In this document: positions 25,761 through 34,156 of the stretch, piece after piece | Position numbering within the stretch: the first letter of the stretch is position 1 | Layout: each line of letters begins with the position of its first letter | Origin: Pedobacter changchengzhani | Lineage (GTDB): Bacteria; Bacteroidota; Bacteroidia; Sphingobacteriales; Sphingobacteriaceae | Reading direction: 5' to 3' | Assembly: GCF_004354365.1 (NCBI RefSeq) | Contig: NZ_SJCY01000003.1 | Span: 423,191 to 487,190, forward strand | Length of the DNA: 64,000 nt | Position numbers and translations under genes: made by a program | The notes under the pieces: model-generated | Told to the model about the DNA's origin: nothing | What the model saw: only the letters and a program-made list of their open reading frames with translations | The model's database searches: none

Positions 25761-27596
25761 ATGGCATACAAAAGTTTAGTGGCGTGCATTGTAGATTTGG
25801 AAAAAAATGGTCACCTTATTCGAATTAAAGAAGAAGTAGATCCATATTTAGAGATGGCCGCTATCCATCTCCGCGTTTTTGAAAACAATGGTCCTGCGCT
25901 GCTTTTCGAAAATATCAAGGGCAGTCCGTTTCCAGCGGTTTCAAATCTCTTTGGTAGCCTAGAAAGATCAAAATTCATATTTAGAGATACGTTGCCAAAA
26001 GTTCAACAACTGGTAGAGCTTCGCAATGATCCGATAAAAGCGATCAAAAATCCAATTAAGTCTTTGGGTTCGGCAATGTCTGCACTTTCAGCTTTGCCAA
26101 TGAAAACGCCATCAGCAAAAAAGAATTTTTTAAAAACGAGTATTCATCTTTTACCGCAAATTGTAAATTGGCCAATGGATGGTGGTCCGTTTGTAACCAT
26201 GCCACAAGTATATACAGAAGATGTAGATAAGCCGGGTGTAATGGCTTCTAATCTTGGTATGTACCGCATTCAACTTGGCGGTAATGATTATATTCAGGAT
26301 AAAGAAATTGGTCTTCACTATCAAATTCATCGCGGTATTGGTGTTCATCAGTCAAAAGCAAATGCCTTAGGTTTGCCTTTAAAAGTAAGTATTTTCGTGG
26401 GTGGTCCGCCTTCGCATCCCTTGGCTGCAGTAATGCCATTGCCCGAAGGATTATCAGAATTGACTTTTGCCGGTGCTTTGGGAAATAGGCGTTTTCGTTA
26501 TTTTTATGATGATGAGGGTTTCTGTATTTCTGCCGATGCCGATTTTATTATAACCGGTACCGTTTATCCAAACGAAAATAAATCAGAAGGGCCTTTTGGC
26601 GATCATTTGGGGTATTATAGTTTGGCACATCCGTTTCCGTTGATGAAAGTTCATAACGTTTATCATAAAAAAGATGCAATTTGGAGTTTCACAGTTGTTG
26701 GTAGGCCACCACAAGAAGATACTAGTTTCGGGGCACTTATTCACGAAATTACAGGTTCTGCCATCCCGAAGGAAATAAACGGACTAAAAGAAGTAAACGC
26801 CGTAGATGCAGCTGGCGTACATCCCTTATTATTTGCCATCGGGAGCGAAAGATACACGCCATTTTTGAGTGGTCGAAAACCTCAAGAAATTTTAACAATT
26901 GCTAATCACATTCTTGGTAAAAATCAGTTAAGTTTAGCAAAATATCTTTTTATTGCGGCACAAGAGGATGATGTAAACTTAAGTACGCACGATGTTGAAC
27001 CATTTTTAACGCATATTTTAGAGCGGATTGATTTAACTACCGATATTCATTTCTATACCAATACCACTATTGATACTTTAGATTATAGCGGAAGTGGTTT
27101 AAATTCAGGCTCGAAAGTGGTTATTGCTGCAGCAGGAGATAAAAAAAGAAACTTATCGTCAGTTATTCCAACTAAATTAAAACTGCCCGAAGGGTTTTCC
27201 AATCCGCAAATGGTTATGCCCGGTGTTGTGGCTATAAAAATAACTCCTTATCAGGATGAGAAGCAGACCGCTTTAGAAATACAAGCCTTAAATAGTACGC
27301 TCAAAAATGAAGATTTAACGGGTTTGCCTTTAATAGTATTATGTGATGATGCTAGTTTTACAGCGAAAACCATCAATAATTTTGTTTGGGTAACCTTTAC
27401 GAGAAGCAACCCGGCTGCCGATATTTATGGCATTGATGATTTTACTAAAAATAAGCATTGGGGCTGTAATGGCGCTATGGTTATTGATGCCCGTAAAAAA
27501 CCACATCATGCACCAGAATTAATTAAAGATGAGAAAATTGAAGAAAAAGTAAATAAATTAGGTGAGCCAGGTGGTTCGCTTTATAATATTATTTAA
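25761..27596 (+). CDS. UbiD-family decarboxylase
   Basis: 611 residues of the prenylated-FMN-dependent UbiD decarboxylase family. LGMYRIQLGGND, LHYQIHRGIGVHQSKA (active-site His/Arg region), VFVGGPPSHPLAAVMPLPEGLSELTFAG-type core broken here as SIFVGGPPSHPLA and PLPEGLSELTFAGAL, SEGPFGDHLGYYS (catalytic Glu) and VVGRPPQEDT are visible. Likely substrate is an aromatic acid in menaquinone biosynthesis, but this is inference. No ubiX flavin prenyltransferase is nearby. Convergent with the M28 gene, stops 13 bases apart. Confidence 0.9.
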   Translation: MAYKSLVACIVDLEKNGHLIRIKEEVDPYLEMAAIHLRVFENNGPALLFENIKGSPFPAVSNLFGSLERSKFIFRDTLPKVQQLVELRNDPIKAIKNPIKSLGSAMSALSALPMKTPSAKKNFLKTSIHLLPQIVNWPMDGGPFVTMPQVYTEDVDKPGVMASNLGMYRIQLGGNDYIQDKEIGLHYQIHRGIGVHQSKANALGLPLKVSIFVGGPPSHPLAAVMPLPEGLSELTFAGALGNRRFRYFYDDEGFCISADADFIITGTVYPNENKSEGPFGDHLGYYSLAHPFPLMKVHNVYHKKDAIWSFTVVGRPPQEDTSFGALIHEITGSAIPKEINGLKEVNAVDAAGVHPLLFAIGSERYTPFLSGRKPQEILTIANHILGKNQLSLAKYLFIAAQEDDVNLSTHDVEPFLTHILERIDLTTDIHFYTNTTIDTLDYSGSGLNSGSKVVIAAAGDKKRNLSSVIPTKLKLPEGFSNPQMVMPGVVAIKITPYQDEKQTALEIQALNSTLKNEDLTGLPLIVLCDDASFTAKTINNFVWVTFTRSNPAADIYGIDDFTKNKHWGCNGAMVIDARKKPHHAPELIKDEKIEEKVNKLGEPGGSLYNII

Positions 27597-27609
27597 CCAT
27601 TTGTAAACG

Positions 27610-28959
27610 CTACCTTCCAATTTCCGGCACAACAGTTAAGCTTTCATTTCCTGCTAAGCCAACGCTTTGCACGGCAAATAAATAATTGTCTTTGCTGTAA
27701 GGTAGCCTTATTTCCGTGTCGGTAGTGAAAAATTTCTTTTCCCAAACTGGGCTACTGGTTTCGCGCATTAAAACAAAATATCCTTTTACTTCTCCGTTCA
27801 GCGGGGCTTTCCAATATAAATAGCTAAAGTTGCTAAGTGTTTTAACTTCTATCTTCACTTCAGTTGGCATGGATGGTGCTTTTGCTAAATTGGCCAAAAC
27901 CGCAATGTTGGCGCAAGTATTTTTCCGTAGATACTCAAAGTCCATAAACTCCATTAAATCGCCATATTTAATGCCGTTTTCGATGCGTAAATCTTGATGT
28001 TGGTGATCGAAATTCTCATTCATTTCGGTAATTCTAACGGCAGTAAATCCGTTTTCTACAAAAGGGGAGTGGTCGCCGCCACGCAAAAAGCGATCGTTTC
28101 TATAAATTAGTTTCACCTCTAACTGATCTACATAACGCTCTGCAATTTCTTTAACATACCGAGCGAGTAATCTGCTTTTACCATCATTTTCTAAACCAAA
28201 TTGCCTAATATTTTTTGCGTTTTTTTCTAATTCAAAACTGGGCAAAACTTCGCTAAAAACACGAAGGCGGGTATTGTCTATTATATTAGTGCCACTACTG
28301 TTGTTGTTTCCAATCATATCGTTGTTAAGCATGGCTTCGACATTCCAATTTTCTTTTTTAGCTTTTTTGGCCATAAAGCCTGATCCCAATAAAGATTGCT
28401 CTTCACCACTTACGGCAACGAAAATAATGGTTGCTGAAAACTTATATTGGCTCATAATCCGTGCAGCTTCAATTACGCCGGCAACACCACTACCATCATC
28501 ATTTGCGCCCGGTGCGTCACTTTCGCGGTTCATAACATCTGTAACCCGGCTATCTAAATGGCCACTTACTACAAAAACCCTGTGGTCGTTTACATCCGTT
28601 CCTTTTAAAATTGCAACTGCATTGCCTAAAATGATGTTTTTATCTACCCGTTTTCCGTCGGCAGGAATGGTTACCGTATCTAAAAACGCAGTTAATCGTC
28701 CATCGCTTTGCTTCGCAAATTGGCTAAATTTACCAACTACCCAATTTCTGGCAGCACCGATTCCTTTCGTTTTACTTTTTTGATCGCTTAGCGTATTTCG
28801 GGTACCGAATGACACCATTTTTGTGATGTAAGATTTCAGCGAATCGGGTTGCACAGCTTTTACCATTTTATCAATCTCCGCATCGCGAATTATTGTTGTT
28901 TGTGCCTGAAGAATTAAACTATATGTAGTTAGAATGGCGAGTAAAAAATACTTTTTCAT
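27610..28959 (-). CDS. Exported M28 family metallopeptidase
   Basis: 449 residues from ATG 28959, which begins a signal peptide (MKKYFLLAILTTYSLILQAQ). An upstream start at 29046 would place 29 non-signal residues ahead of it and is rejected. The co-catalytic zinc ligands follow the M28 order: His in VSGHLDSR, Asp in GANDDGSGVAG, Glu pair in VSGEEQSLLGS, Asp in NNDMIGNN and His in RGGDHSPF. A C-terminal fibronectin-like region ends the protein. Periplasmic or secreted aminopeptidase. Confidence 0.92.
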   Translation of the reverse strand: MKKYFLLAILTTYSLILQAQTTIIRDAEIDKMVKAVQPDSLKSYITKMVSFGTRNTLSDQKSKTKGIGAARNWVVGKFSQFAKQSDGRLTAFLDTVTIPADGKRVDKNIILGNAVAILKGTDVNDHRVFVVSGHLDSRVTDVMNRESDAPGANDDGSGVAGVIEAARIMSQYKFSATIIFVAVSGEEQSLLGSGFMAKKAKKENWNVEAMLNNDMIGNNNSSGTNIIDNTRLRVFSEVLPSFELEKNAKNIRQFGLENDGKSRLLARYVKEIAERYVDQLEVKLIYRNDRFLRGGDHSPFVENGFTAVRITEMNENFDHQHQDLRIENGIKYGDLMEFMDFEYLRKNTCANIAVLANLAKAPSMPTEVKIEVKTLSNFSYLYWKAPLNGEVKGYFVLMRETSSPVWEKKFFTTDTEIRLPYSKDNYLFAVQSVGLAGNESLTVVPEIGR

Positions 28960-29160
28960 TAAAATAAATTGGACTTTTATAAATACTAATGTTTTTACAC
29001 AAAGTGAAGCACGCTGAGCAGAAAGCTCCTTGACGAAAGGGCTCAATAATATGAATATCGATTTATCAAATCGAATTAAAATTTAATCAATAAACATGTA
29101 GGTTGAAACCATAGATTTCAATTTATTGATCAAAACAAAAATTGGTTAGAAAAAAGGTTT
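28960..29160. other. Intergenic region upstream of the M28 gene
   Basis: Part of the 516-base gap between the M28 peptidase and RRM genes. It contains a 9-bp inverted repeat, ATCAATAAA and TTTATTGAT, around 29090-29140. No credible gene is seen here; the promoter of the M28 gene must lie inside, but no clear consensus was recognised. Confidence 0.4.
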
Positions 29161-29247
29161 TTATACCGTTCTAAAAATCGAGTAAAAAACAACTATGCCT
29201 GCAAAAATAGAAGTAACCCCAAGTATTAAATTCATTGTATCGCCCAT
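29161..29247 (-). CDS. Possible 28-residue membrane peptide
   Basis: An ATG at 29247 opens 28 codons beginning MGDTMNLILGVTSIF and continuing AGIVVFYSIFRTV before TAA. Residues 6-24 form one hydrophobic helix ending in Arg, as in real single-span microproteins. It fills an otherwise gene-free gap. No homologue is known to me and it could be chance. Confidence 0.3.
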   Translation of the reverse strand: MGDTMNLILGVTSIFAGIVVFYSIFRTV

Positions 29248-29475
29248 AAATCTAATGTAAGAATAAATAAATAGTAAAGTGGTTTTTTTTATTTTTTTTT
29301 TTGGTGATTTGATTTCCCTTCGTTTTAAATAAGTTAAAGTAACTATTTTTAGCTATTTTAACATTTCTTGCGGTTTCGGATATTGATTTTTATCTTAATT
29401 TATATTAGTTTTACGTATCCGTAAGTTGCGGGAGGATGATTGTGTAAATAAGTGGTATTCTAAATATAGGCATGT

Positions 29476-29772
29476 ATGGCAAAACTTTTTGTAGGTGGTT
29501 TATCAGAAAAAATTGATGAAATGGATTTAGCGATTCTGTGCAGTATCCATGGCCACGTAGATTCGATAAAAATTGTTAGAGATAAAGTTACTGCAAAGTG
29601 CAAAGGCTATGCTTTTTTGGAAATTCCGAAAGAGGCTGACGCAAAAAATATTGTAGAACAATTAAATGGCGAATTATTTAAAGGTAATACGCTAACGGTT
29701 AAGTTATCAGAAGATAAGCCGGTAGCAAAAAAGTATATCCCTAAAAAGCCACAGCGCGATAGAACGGCGTAA
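29476..29772 (+). CDS. RRM-domain RNA-binding protein
   Basis: 98 residues, a single RNA-recognition motif. RNP2 is LFVGGL (4-9) and RNP1 is KGYAFLEI (43-50). The C-terminal tail is Lys/Pro/Arg rich (KKYIPKKPQRDR), helping RNA binding. Small RRM proteins in Bacteroidota are thought to be RNA chaperones or post-transcriptional regulators. The 5' region contains TTACG-TATC-CGTAA (near 29412), which can form a small stem. A terminator follows at 29804. Confidence 0.92.
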   Translation: MAKLFVGGLSEKIDEMDLAILCSIHGHVDSIKIVRDKVTAKCKGYAFLEIPKEADAKNIVEQLNGELFKGNTLTVKLSEDKPVAKKYIPKKPQRDRTA

Positions 29773-29803
29773 ATAAATGTGGTTGCAAATTAGCAACTAA
29801 ATA

Positions 29804-29838
29804 AAAAGGGCAATTTTCAAAACGAGAATTGCCCTTTT
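29804..29838 (+). terminator. Terminator of the RRM gene
   Basis: AAAAGGGCAATT and GAATTGCCCTTTT form a stem of about 11 bp with A- and T-runs at both feet, so it can also act on the minus strand for the tRNA transcript. Confidence 0.85.
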
Positions 29839-29859
29839 ATAATTTTTAAAGCTTTTGTG

Positions 29860-29931
29860 TGTTCCCGACGAGATTCGAACTCATATCGATGGTACCGGAA
29901 ACCATAATTCTATCCATTGAACTACGGGAAC
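29860..29931 (-). tRNA. tRNA-Arg (CCG)
   Basis: On the minus strand the 72 bases fold as a full cloverleaf: acceptor GTTCCCG/CGGGAAC, D-stem GTTC/GAAT, anticodon stem ATGGT/ACCAT with loop TTCCGGT giving anticodon CCG, T-arm with loop TTCGAAT, discriminator A. No CCA is encoded. It reads the CGG arginine codon. Confidence 0.95.
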
Positions 29932-30088
29932 AATGCTGCAAAGATATAAAATCAAAATCTCATACCCATCAAAATTTAAGAATAGATTTTTGCAATTAAA
30001 TCAAAACACAAATCGTCATTAATTTAGCAGTAGTTTTAAAACAGAAAATAATTTGTCATTTAAATTTTGCTCTCCAGTTTTTACTCCT

Positions 30089-31315
30089 TTATGCTTGCTG
30101 TTTCCTAAGCTCGATTACTGTAATTTCGGGCCAAATTCCAATCCTGCCAGAAAAACCTAAAAACCCAAAACCACGATTAATGTTTAAATATCGTCCGTTC
30201 TCGGTTTTAATTCCCGCCCAATGTTTATAACGAAGTTTTACTGGGCTCCACTTTATACCAAAAGCCTCAATACCAAACTGCATACCATGTGTGTGGCCAG
30301 CCAATGAAAGCTGAATTTTATTAGTATTATTTTTTACCTGTGCCTCCCAGTGAGATGGATCGTGAGAAAGCAAGATTTTAAAATCATTGGTGGAAGTACC
30401 CAAAAGTGCTTTATTTAAGTCGCCACGTTCCCCAAAACCAATTCCCCAATTTTCAATCCCTGCGAGAATCATCTTATCTGTACCCTTAATTATTTCGATG
30501 TGTTCATCTAACAATAACCTAAAACCTAAATCTTTGTGGTAGTTTTTAAGTTGTTGCAAATTATCGGCTTTTGCTTTTTCCGACGGCCATGTTGTATAGT
30601 CTCCATAATCGTGATTTCCGAGTATCGAAAACTGTCCGAACGGAGATTTTATTTGTGAGAAATGATTAAGGTAGGGCACAATTTCTGATGCTTTATTATT
30701 TACTAAATCTCCGGTAAACACAAATAAATCACTTTTCTGTGCCTTTATCATATCAATACCTTTTTGTACAGCTTTAGCATCGGTAAAACTCCCAGCATGC
30801 ACATCAGAAATTTGGGTAATTGTAAAACCATCAAAGTTTAATGGTAAATCATCAAAATACAAAATGTGTTTAACTACCCTATACGCATATTTCCCTTTAA
30901 TTATGCCATAAGCAAACAAGGCCACAGAAACGATAAGCATAAAAAATGCAAAATATACCCAATAAGGATTTCTTGGCGACCAAACGAAACCGTTGGATTG
31001 AAAAATAGATGCGAGGCTCAAAATCAGCCGATAAATATCGCCCAGCAACAAGAGTATGGAAAATACAACTTCGGCCACAAACACAATTAAAAAAGCATGA
31101 CTTGCAATTTGAAATGTTTTATTCATCCCCTTTGCGCGGAATTGCTGAATGGAAAATAGGAGTGTGGCGGAGAGTGCGAGGATGAATAGCCAAATAATGA
31201 GGCTAAAATATTGGAGGTGAAATATAAAACTTAAGCCCGAAATGGTATAGGTGCTTAACGCCAAAAAAATAAAGGTTGCTAAAAGTAAAGGTAATAAACT
31301 GAGCTTTTTGGCCAT
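30089..31315 (-). CDS. Membrane-anchored metallophosphoesterase (YkuE/YaeI-like)
   Basis: 408 residues. Four or so N-terminal membrane helices (about 1-150) precede a calcineurin-type phosphoesterase domain with the ligand blocks SDVHAG, TGDLVNN, GNHDYGD, LSHDPSHW and AGHTHGMQ. Relatives such as YaeI cleave lipid-linked diphosphates (UDP-diacylglucosamine), but the substrate here is not known. The C-terminal end NINRGFGFLGFSGRIG is family-typical. A hybrid kinase lies upstream on the same strand, 94 bases away. Confidence 0.9.
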   Translation of the reverse strand: MAKKLSLLPLLLATFIFLALSTYTISGLSFIFHLQYFSLIIWLFILALSATLLFSIQQFRAKGMNKTFQIASHAFLIVFVAEVVFSILLLLGDIYRLILSLASIFQSNGFVWSPRNPYWVYFAFFMLIVSVALFAYGIIKGKYAYRVVKHILYFDDLPLNFDGFTITQISDVHAGSFTDAKAVQKGIDMIKAQKSDLFVFTGDLVNNKASEIVPYLNHFSQIKSPFGQFSILGNHDYGDYTTWPSEKAKADNLQQLKNYHKDLGFRLLLDEHIEIIKGTDKMILAGIENWGIGFGERGDLNKALLGTSTNDFKILLSHDPSHWEAQVKNNTNKIQLSLAGHTHGMQFGIEAFGIKWSPVKLRYKHWAGIKTENGRYLNINRGFGFLGFSGRIGIWPEITVIELRKQQA

Positions 31316-31409
31316 TTAAATCGTGTTTAAAATTTGACGTGAAATTAAGTTTAAAACGTAAATATTTTGCCGATTGACCTTAATGATATTTAATTTTACG
31401 CTTTATTGA

Positions 31410-33173
31410 TTAAGCCGAATGAGGAGTGCTCCATTTTGCCATTATTAATTTAAGTTCGTTAAGCGTAAATGGCTTTGGTAACACGTCTTTCATGCCAGCA
31501 ACCAAACAACTATTTCTATCTTGTTGCATGGCATTTGCGGTACAACCAATAATGATTGGCGCTTGTCGATTTTCGCTGGTGTACTTTTTTAAAATTTCGA
31601 TTGTAGCTGTTAATCCATCCATTTCAGGCATTTGCATATCCATTAAAATGATGTCATAATGCTGGGCTTTCGCTTTAGCTAAGGCTTCTAATCCATCTTT
31701 CGCAATATCAAAGCTGTAGCCAATTTTTTCGAGCATTTTTGAAATGATTATGAGGTTGAAATCGTTATCCTCAGCAATCAAAATGCGTGTTTGATGATAT
31801 TCCTGATGAGGTTCTTTGCCGAGAAGATGGTTTGACTGAGGCACAACTTGCTCGTACTTTTTTACTGGGATAACCACTTTAATTGTCGTACCCGAATTTA
31901 TTTTGCTGGCTATCGTTATTTGGCCTCCAAGCGTTTCTGTTAATTTTTTACATATTACTAAGCCTAAACCAGCACCTCCAAATTTGTTGTATTGAGGCTT
32001 AACTTGAAAAAATGGTTCGAAAAGACTTTGTAGATTCGTCTCATCGATACCAATTCCAGTATCGATAACCTCTATAACAAGCATATCGTTGATTACGTAA
32101 CTTACGGTTAATTTTACATAACCTGCATCTGTAAATTTAACGGCGTTGCTTAATAAATTAACTAAAATCTGTTTAATCTTTATTTCATCGCTAATTATAA
32201 ATTCTGGCGCATCAACACTAATTTCAAAAATTAATTTGATGTTTGTGTTGTTAAAAAGTGGTTTAACAATGTTTTTGGTGTCTTTAATAAAACTTCTAAA
32301 ATTGAATGGAACATTGTAAACTTCCATTTTATTTGCCTCAATTTTAGAAATATCTAACAGATCATTAATAATCTCTATGAGTATGCCGTTACTGGCCTCA
32401 AGCATGTTCAGTAAATCGGATTGTTCATCATCTAACTTTGTTAATTTTAAAAGCTGTGATGCGCCAATTATCCCATTTAAAGGTGTCCGCAACTCATGAC
32501 TCATGTTTGTTAAGAATTTAGATTTGGCAAGCGTAGCACTTTCAGCAATTTCTTTAGCCTCAATTAAATCTTGCTCCGATTTTTCTAGTCGTTTTTTGCT
32601 ATTTACCAAAATCAACCTATCATAACTAATCACCCTTTTAAACTTGTGAAGCATAACGATGATGATAACCGAAATATCCATAAAAGAAATCACCAAATCA
32701 AGGTGTCTAACTTTTTGAGAAGGATGAGCAACGACTAAGTTGGGGTACAGATTTTCCAAAATGACACACAAGCCAATAGAAAGAAAAAATGTATAAATGA
32801 AATAGAAATCGTTCTTTTTTGACAAAGCCAGCATGGCAATGGCTAAGTAACAAATGAAAAAGAATGGGGTAGAACCCAAAGAGCCACCATTTAAAAACCA
32901 TGCGGGAATTAAACTTAGAATGTTGCCTATAAAATACCATAAACTTCCTTCCTCAGTTACCTTATCCTTTAAAGCGTAGTAATAAAAGGTACCGTGCACG
33001 ATAATTCCAAATAAGACATACGCATTTAGTATCCATGTTATGCCCAAAAATATATCTGCTATGATATTTAAGATGGATATGAAAATTAAGCATAGACAAA
33101 ACACCGCAAAAAGTTTGGACTCTCTGCTTATTTTTTTCTGAGAAATATTAAAAATGCCGGTGTTTAGGAACAT
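31410..33173 (-). CDS. Hybrid sensor histidine kinase with receiver
   Basis: 587 residues. Five to six membrane helices (about 21-180) form the sensor region without a recognisable ligand domain; then a short coiled coil, HisKA with H226 in [15 protein letters not shown], HATPase with N-box [12 protein letters not shown]1 DTGIGI and G2 GGAGLGLVI, and a C-terminal receiver with phospho-acceptor D512 in [13 protein letters not shown]. It lacks an Hpt domain, so it needs an external phosphotransfer protein (one is encoded at 18085). Divergent from the Rrf2 gene. Confidence 0.93.
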   Translation of the reverse strand: MFLNTGIFNISQKKISRESKLFAVFCLCLIFISILNIIADIFLGITWILNAYVLFGIIVHGTFYYYALKDKVTEEGSLWYFIGNILSLIPAWFLNGGSLGSTPFFFICYLAIAMLALSKKNDFYFIYTFFLSIGLCVILENLYPNLVVAHPSQKVRHLDLVISFMDISVIIIVMLHKFKRVISYDRLILVNSKKRLEKSEQDLIEAKEIAESATLAKSKFLTNMSHELRTPLNGIIGASQLLKLTKLDDEQSDLLNMLEASNGILIEIINDLLDISKIEANKMEVYNVPFNFRSFIKDTKNIVKPLFNNTNIKLIFEISVDAPEFIISDEIKIKQILVNLLSNAVKFTDAGYVKLTVSYVINDMLVIEVIDTGIGIDETNLQSLFEPFFQVKPQYNKFGGAGLGLVICKKLTETLGGQITIASKINSGTTIKVVIPVKKYEQVVPQSNHLLGKEPHQEYHQTRILIAEDNDFNLIIISKMLEKIGYSFDIAKDGLEALAKAKAQHYDIILMDMQMPEMDGLTATIEILKKYTSENRQAPIIIGCTANAMQQDRNSCLVAGMKDVLPKPFTLNELKLIMAKWSTPHSA

Positions 33174-33295
33174 AGGGTTTGGCTATTTCGAATGGTAAGA
33201 TAATATTTTTTGTTTAAAAAAGTTTAATGTTCAATTTTTAAAGTAAAAAATAATATTGCTTAATTAATGATGTTTTAAATGTTGCTATGTTTTAT

Positions 33296-33303
33296 TAGCT
33301 TTG
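33296..33303 (+). promoter_or_regulatory. TAnnTTTG promoter of the Rrf2 gene
   Basis: TAGCTTTG is a perfect -7 element, 9 bases before the ATG at 33313. No good -33 element at standard spacing. Confidence 0.6.
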
Positions 33304-33312
33304 TAATTATAT

Positions 33313-33759
33313 ATGCTATCTAAAAAAACCAAATATGCCATAAAAGCCTTAGTTGCCCTTGGTAAAAATGCGGATAACCCACCGATGCAAATTTCTAAAA
33401 TTGCAGAGGAAGAGCATATTCCCAAAAAATTTTTAGAGCAAATTCTTTTAGATCTACGCAACGCAGGCTTTCTTTATAGTAAAAAGGGTGCAGGAGGCGG
33501 TTATAGCTTGAATAAAAAAGCAGATGAGATTTTTTTGGTTCACGTAATGCGTGTTACCGATGGCCCGATTGCCATGCTTCCATGTGCAAGCTTAAATTTT
33601 TATCACAAATGTGATGAATGCGAAGACGAGAAAACTTGTGGTATTCGGAGCGCTTTTATTGATGTTAGAGATGCCACGTTAAAAGTTTTAGCAGAAACAA
33701 GCATTGCCGATGTTATTGCTAGAGAAGGTGATCTTAAATTCAAACTCGAAAGTTTGTAG
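33313..33759 (+). CDS. Rrf2-family regulator, probable sulfur/cysteine regulator
   Basis: 148 residues. An N-terminal winged helix (MLSKKTKYAIKALVALG, HIPKKFLEQILLDLRNAG) with the Rrf2 wing KKGAGGGYSL. Four cysteines lie in the sensor loop (C91, C100, C103, C109), as in cluster-binding members such as IscR rather than CymR, which lacks them. It is immediately upstream of the sulfate assimilation genes on the same strand, which suggests it controls them in response to cysteine, sulfide or Fe-S status (inference). Confidence 0.9.
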   Translation: MLSKKTKYAIKALVALGKNADNPPMQISKIAEEEHIPKKFLEQILLDLRNAGFLYSKKGAGGGYSLNKKADEIFLVHVMRVTDGPIAMLPCASLNFYHKCDECEDEKTCGIRSAFIDVRDATLKVLAETSIADVIAREGDLKFKLESL

Positions 33760-33896
33760 ATACTTAAAAGGTATTTCTTGTTGAGTGATGCATAAAAAAT
33801 TTCAATTTGGAGATTATTTAGTCTTTTAAACACTGTAAATTTTCGCTTTTCTAGTTAATGCTCATTGACAATTATATTAACCTCAAAACGGACTTA

Positions 33897-33963
33897 AACT
33901 TTCTTTCTTTTCATTTTTCTTTTCCGCCGGATCATCGAAATTCATCTACGACGAAAGAAAGTT
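33897..33963. promoter_or_regulatory. Inverted repeat upstream of the sulfite reductase promoter
   Basis: AACTTTCTTTC (33897-33907) is exactly complementary to GAAAGAAAGTT (33953-33963). The right arm ends 10 bases before the conserved promoter box, so it could be a regulatory site or the 3' end structure of the Rrf2 transcript. No U-run follows. Confidence 0.4.
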
Positions 33964-33973
33964 ATAAAAAAAT

Positions 33974-34004
33974 AACTACTATTCCTATATACTTTATATA
34001 TTTG
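33974..34004 (+). promoter_or_regulatory. Conserved sulfur-promoter box plus -7 element (copy 1)
   Basis: A 31-bp segment contains CTACTAT, a short dyad around TTCCTATA, ACTT, and ends in the perfect -7 element TATATTTG (33997-34004). It matches 49799-49829 at 26 of 31 positions. No TTG-type -33 element is present, which suggests an activator. The predicted transcript has a 5' UTR of about 145 bases before the sulfite reductase gene. Confidence 0.7.
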
Positions 34005-34033
34005 GCAGTCGAATTTGCAGAATTACAAATTCC

Positions 34034-34090
34034 ATGTGTCGAAATGTTGTTGTATTACTGGTCTCCAGCTTAATTACACCGCGTTTTTGA
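34034..34090 (+). CDS. Candidate 18-residue leader peptide
   Basis: ATG at 34034 begins MCRNVVVLLVSSLITPRF-stop, 18 codons, wholly within the predicted 5' UTR and ending 66 bases before the sulfite reductase start. Cys is the second codon. Size, place and an early cysteine codon fit a leader peptide sensing Cys-tRNA, but no clear attenuator pair of hairpins was found. May be chance. The overlapping longer ORF in another frame (33858-34073) is unlikely to be real. Confidence 0.35.
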   Translation: MCRNVVVLLVSSLITPRF

Positions 34091-34156
34091 TAATTATAAA
34101 ATAGGCTAATCCCGTTCTAATTACAGAAAAGGATTTTTGAAAATTTAACGTTATAT

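Noticed and set aside
28960..29046. N-terminal extension of the M28 peptidase
   Set aside because: It would place 29 residues before a clear signal peptide that begins at ATG 28959.
33858..34073. 71-codon ORF before the sulfite reductase gene
   Set aside because: It spans the promoter box, has no family features, and its composition follows the AT-rich intergenic sequence.
34034..34090. Fragment of a DUF2277 protein, which also begins MCRN
   Set aside because: Only the first four residues agree; the rest does not follow the family and the ORF ends after 18 codons.
34005..34156. SAM or other known riboswitch in the sulfite reductase leader
   Set aside because: I could not find a paired P1 or the conserved core of any riboswitch class that I know.
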